Of a stretch of 64,000 bases of DNA, positions 60,466-64,000 are shown one piece after another. The notes under the pieces were generated by a model. That model did not search any database, was not told the DNA's origin, and saw only the letters and a program-made list of their open reading frames with translations. Source of the stretch: Bettongia penicillata ogilbyi (lineage: Eukaryota; Chordata; Mammalia; Diprotodontia; Potoroidae); NCBI GenBank assembly GCA_023548195.1, contig JAJHZJ010000335.1:5934514-5998513 (forward strand). The letters run 5' to 3'. Each line of letters begins with the position of its first letter. Positions within the stretch are counted from its first letter, which is position 1. Both the position numbers and the translations under genes were made by a program.

Positions 60466-60848
60466 CTTTTTTTAGGGTCACAGCAGAGGTGGGATGACAG
60501 CTAAGAACAGGTAATTTGGAAGCCAGAAATGTTGGAGGAGCTGGGACTCTGATGTCTGTGAAGAAGCTAGAAAGTGAACCATGACCAGCTCTGTGTAGAG
60601 AAGAAGCATGATAAATACAGGTGCCCAGGACTCCTGAGCCCTGAATTCAGGCATGGCCGTGCCAGGGGGCCGGGATAGCACTGAAGGTTCTATGAGAGCT
60701 GATAGCCCTCTCAAGGCTCTGGGCTCAGAGGGCATTGGCTTCCAATGGGACTTCAGGTCATTTACCAACGCTTACTTCTAGCTTCCAGGAGATGTTTTGA
60801 TTGAGAAGACAGTGAGTCAGGGCTGCTCTTTGTTTCACTCCCCTGCAG

Positions 60849-61142
60849 GTCCGGCCCAAACCAGTGGCCCAGAACAACATCCCCATTGCACCCGCACCCC
60901 CTCCAATGCTGGCAGCTCCTCAGCTCATCCAGAGGCCTGTGATGCTGACCAAATTCACCCCTACATCCCTGCCCACGTCCCAGAACTCTATCCACCCCGT
61001 GCGCGTCGTCAACGGGCAGACAGCGACCATTGCCAAGACGTTCCCCATGGCCCAGCTCACCAGCATTGTGATCGCCGCTCCTGGGGCCCGCCTGGCCGGG
61101 CCTCAGACTGTGCAGCTCAGCAAGCCAAGCCTCGAGAAACAG
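60849..61142 (+). CDS. PHF21A: PHF21A coding exon 4 of 4 in window
   Basis: The exon is 294 bp (98 codons), phase 0 at both ends. The acceptor ends in cccctgcag at 60848 and the donor is gtacca at 61143. It encodes [20 protein letters not shown] and continues through [20 protein letters not shown] to LSKPSLEKQ. This is the PHF21A segment immediately before the region leading to the AT-hook and PHD finger. The coding sequence is GC-rich and holds several CpGs, unlike the introns. The gtacca donor departs from consensus at its fourth and later bases, so retention or alternative donor use is conceivable. Read-through would add 19 residues before a stop at 61200. Small differences from human as I recall it are FTPTSLPT and [10 protein letters not shown]. 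The next coding exon was not found before 64000. Confidence 0.95.
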
Positions 61143-64000
61143 GTACCATCTGCAGGTGCCCTAGAAAACTGTCCTGCCAGCATCCGGGGATGCTCAGCAT
61201 AGGCCCTCTGCTGGCTCGCCAGGAAAGCCCCCAGAGTGTGCTACTGCTGCTGCCTTACTCAGGATGCTGAGGCACAGAGTTGGGGCCACATTCCTTTCAG
61301 GCAGGTCAGAAACAAGAGCTTCACATCTCAGCTCTGACATAGTTGTTATGGGAATGAGACCAAAAGGGGCAAAAACAGAGCTTTAAAAAGAATCTGGCAA
61401 AATCCTTTTCACCCTCAAGGATAGAGGCATTTTCAGCCTCACTGTCAAAGGCTAGCTTTCATGTAGCTTTCCAGTCTATGTGTCCCCTCAGAAAGAAACA
61501 AGGTTAGAGCATCTCAGGGAAAGGGCCCTAGGACAGAAACACCTCCCCACAGAAGAGAAATGGGAGAGATTCACCTTTCAGCAAAAATCAGTGCTGGGGG
61601 AGGAAGGGCTGTGCCCAGAAAAGCAGGACCATGTAGAAGAATGTTATCACTGACTCCTAAATGCAGCCCTGTCCATCAGAGAGCTCTGCCAAATTGTGAA
61701 GACCAAAAAGGCCTTTTGGAAAAGTGCTGTCCCAGGACCAGGCTTACCAAATGTGCTGCTGGTGCCTCTCTCTGAGGCCAAGAGCCACTGGAACAGCCAG
61801 CATCACCTTCATCACCACTGAGCACTTCCTGTATGCAGGGAGCCGTGGTAGCTGCCAGGGATGGAGAGAGACCTGATGCAGAACCTGTTGTCAGGGCATT
61901 TATAATCTGACAGAGGGGCATCCAGTGCTGGCCCCCAAAGAGCTTCAGTAAAAGAAGGAATGAGATTCAGCCACCTGTAAGAGGTTGGGGCAGAGTGCCA
62001 GGAGATTGTAGGAGGGCAGCATTTTCTCACTCCTCTGTGTGCAGGGGCTGGTCAGGGCTAAGGCTGAGGTGGTTGGGTCTTTAGGCCAAGAACGGGCTTC
62101 ACCAGGTGGTGAGGGGCACAATAAAGAGCAGGGGATCCATTCAAGAAAGCAGGACCAGCGAGAGGTGAGCAGAAAGGATTTCTGTTTGACTGGAGGAGAA
62201 GGGCCAGACAGCTAGGCAGGATCCAGGTTGTGAAGGCCCTGCAGTGCTCACATCAGATTTACACTTGTGCTTGGCTCAGCCCAGAACAGAGATTCACAGC
62301 ACCAGAATCCCATTCTCCGAGGACCTAAAACTCTTCATCTTCCTGCTCCCCGGGAAGGACTCACAGCGCAGACAGAAATGGTTAATTTGGACAACAGCTG
62401 TTTTTCTTTGTGTTAAGCTCCTCCCCTTCCCCTTCTGATAATGATACTTCCAAGGAAGAATGATTTTTGTTTCTCCTGAAAAAGTTTTTATCTGTTTTTT
62501 CTTCCCTTCCTGAACCCTGACCTTTTAGTGATGCCTGTTTTGGGCATGAATTAGCCAGAGAAAGATGTATTAATTAAATCATTCTAAGCATCTCAACTTT
62601 AGAGTGAAAAACCCAAAGAGACAAACCCTACATCCTTGTGTGGAGCTCTCTGGCACAGCCATTTCCACTCAGAATTTATAGTCTTCCCAACAAAAGACAA
62701 AATTCCACAATCCCAAGTTACACAGGAGGACAGGATGTAGGTGATCATCTGGATTCATCCTACAGAACAGTAGTAACTTGGAGAGAATCCTTCTCCTTTT
62801 AACCTGGTGGGAGGTGAGCTGTGGAGATGCTTCTGGGCTCTTCTTTTGAGCAGGTTGTTACACTCTTGATCTTTCAGGGAGTTTTCTGTCCTGGGCTGAT
62901 CAGGCCTCTCCTTTTAGAAAGTAGTTAGACCTCTGATAAAAAGGCTGAGGGGTAAGGCCTCGTTTTGTAATTACTTGTTTAAGATGGATGAGAGTTCTCA
63001 ATCAGATCAGGTCAGACTGTGGACAAAGATATTAAGAAAATATAATTTCTCAATATTACTAAACAAGATACTGGATGGAGAGGACATACTGAGAACCTCC
63101 ATGGGCTTCCAGACCTGGCTGAAGTTAGTTTTTGAAGTTTTTTGTTTGTTTTGTAAAGGCTTTTGACATCAGGTAAGACACCAGTAGAAGAGCCTCAATT
63201 CTTAAAAAGGAAAATATTCTTTTTTAAAAATAGATTGCCTTTTTTCACCGTCCTTGGGAAGAATATCCGCTCAGGCTTTATTTTTTTAGGTCGGCCTGCC
63301 TCCTGGCATCGTAGGATTATATTTAGAAAGAGCTGATCATGGCGACCGAATCCATTCTTGGGATGTTCTGGTATCCAATTCAGCATAGTGTAATCCCAGG
63401 ACCGCTGGACTCGGTCAGAAAGCCTGGGCTTGAATATGACCTCAAGGGCTTCTCTGTGAATCTGGACACTTCCCCATCTGCAAAATGGGAATAATAGCCC
63501 TCATGCTGCTGACTCCCCAGGGTGGTTGGAGGAAGGCGCTGTCTGCGACTCTGAGTCACCATTTATGTGCGTCTTAGCTGTTGTTTGTGATGGCAGTAGC
63601 AATGCTAACAGTCCAGATCACCTCAGCTTCCTTTTCCCTTTCCTTCCCAATGCCATGTCATGGCTATAGAAAAGTGCCCCAGCCGAACATCAGAAAGTGG
63701 CTCCTTGGACACAGCCCGCCACGGTCCCGGTTCAGGAGTCATTGACGCTCCTCCTTGATCTTAACCAAGGGGCTCTTGTGTAGAATTAAGGCCTGAACTC
63801 TGATCCTTCACCTCTGAGTCTGTGTGCCACACGCAGTACTTTGCCTTCAAGAACTTTGATGTCCTATTAGAATAGGCAGTTTATAAACAGGGGAAGGATT
63901 TGAGAGAAGTCAGAAGGGCTCCTGTTGGAGCTCATCCAGTCAGCAAGCATTTATTCAGTGTTTACCAACCACCAGTCTGCCCCCAAAGAGCTACCCTTCC
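61143..64000 (+). other. PHF21A: PHF21A intron after exon 4 (partial)
   Basis: No sequence encoding the next PHF21A block (TVKSHTETDEKQ in human, from memory) was found. The stretch contains an antisense L2 3' end at about 61815-62240, a SINE at about 63396-63565 and the start of an antisense L2 at about 63940-64000. 62400-63390 is unassigned. Confidence 0.8.
63396..63565 (+). repeat. MIR/THER-type SINE
   Basis: agaaagcctgggcttgaata, ccccatctgcaaaatgggaa, taatagccctcatgctgctg and cagggtggttggaggaaggc are in family order. Confidence 0.65.

Larger units (their letters stand above)
59175..60848 (+). other. PHF21A: PHF21A intron, 1.67 kb
   Basis: Intron between coding exons 3 and 4. It holds a MIR-like SINE at about 59560-59665 and the hAT element at 59897-60457. 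Confidence 0.9.

Noticed and set aside
60797..61270. 157-codon open frame over PHF21A exon 4
   Set aside because: It is an alternative frame of a GC-rich exon. The conserved PHF21A translation is in another frame.
63672..63700. Possible PHF21A exon after an atag acceptor (aaaagtgccccagccgaac)
   Set aside because: The translation does not match the expected PHF21A continuation and the upstream tract is not a convincing acceptor.

Overview
The window is nuclear DNA from a mammal, most likely a marsupial. The evidence is the repeat content. There are L1 3' ends of the kind I know from opossum and Australian marsupial genomes, a BovB-like RTE LINE, a SINE that ends in an RTE-type tail, and many L2, L3/CR1 and MIR relics. 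No species can be named from the sequence alone.

One gene is recognisable: PHF21A (BHC80), on the + strand. Four coding exons lie in the last quarter (48780-49007, 54032-54283, 59088-59174, 60849-61142). All are phase 0 with GT-AG boundaries, and together they encode 287 residues of the middle of the protein. The N-terminal exons, and the AT-hook and PHD-finger exons, lie outside the window. PHF21A is the reader of unmethylated H3K4 in the LSD1-CoREST-HDAC (BHC) repressor complex. The first 48.8 kb appear to be a single intron that continues beyond the left edge.

The intron is layered transposon debris. At 1-3000 there is an L2 LINE copy split by (TA)n and a CA/TG minisatellite. At 7.7-9.4 kb an antisense L2 still shows reverse-transcriptase and C-terminal motifs, and a SINE is inserted into it. 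At 10-15 kb there are L2, CR1/L3, MIR and SINE pieces. At 15-19 kb the sequence is AT-rich and poor in repeats, with a CTCF-like motif. At 20.2-20.5 kb there is a nearly full-length antisense 7SL RNA pseudogene next to a (TTCC)n tract. At 25.9-26.4 kb an RTE LINE 3' end sits inside an L2 copy. At 26.66-27.70 kb there is a large inverted repeat with two 323-bp arms about 97% identical. At 27.8-28.6 kb and 42.5-43.6 kb there are antisense and sense marsupial-type L1 3' ends. The stretches 29-35 kb, 38-42 kb and 44-48.7 kb hold few obvious repeats, and some parts look like candidate conserved noncoding DNA.

The introns between the exons hold a mariner-like foldback element (50.54-50.71 kb), several CR1/L3 and L2 pieces, and a complete 561-bp nonautonomous hAT element (59897-60457). 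The hAT element has terminal inverted repeats, a perfect 8-bp target duplication, an internal 43-bp tandem duplication and a CTCF-like motif.

I found no bacterial-type system, no CRISPR array and no second protein-coding gene. The most unusual items are the young inverted duplication of an old L2 fragment, the hAT element with its internal features, the 7SL pseudogene, and the lineage-specific proline/glutamine tract in the first PHF21A exon.
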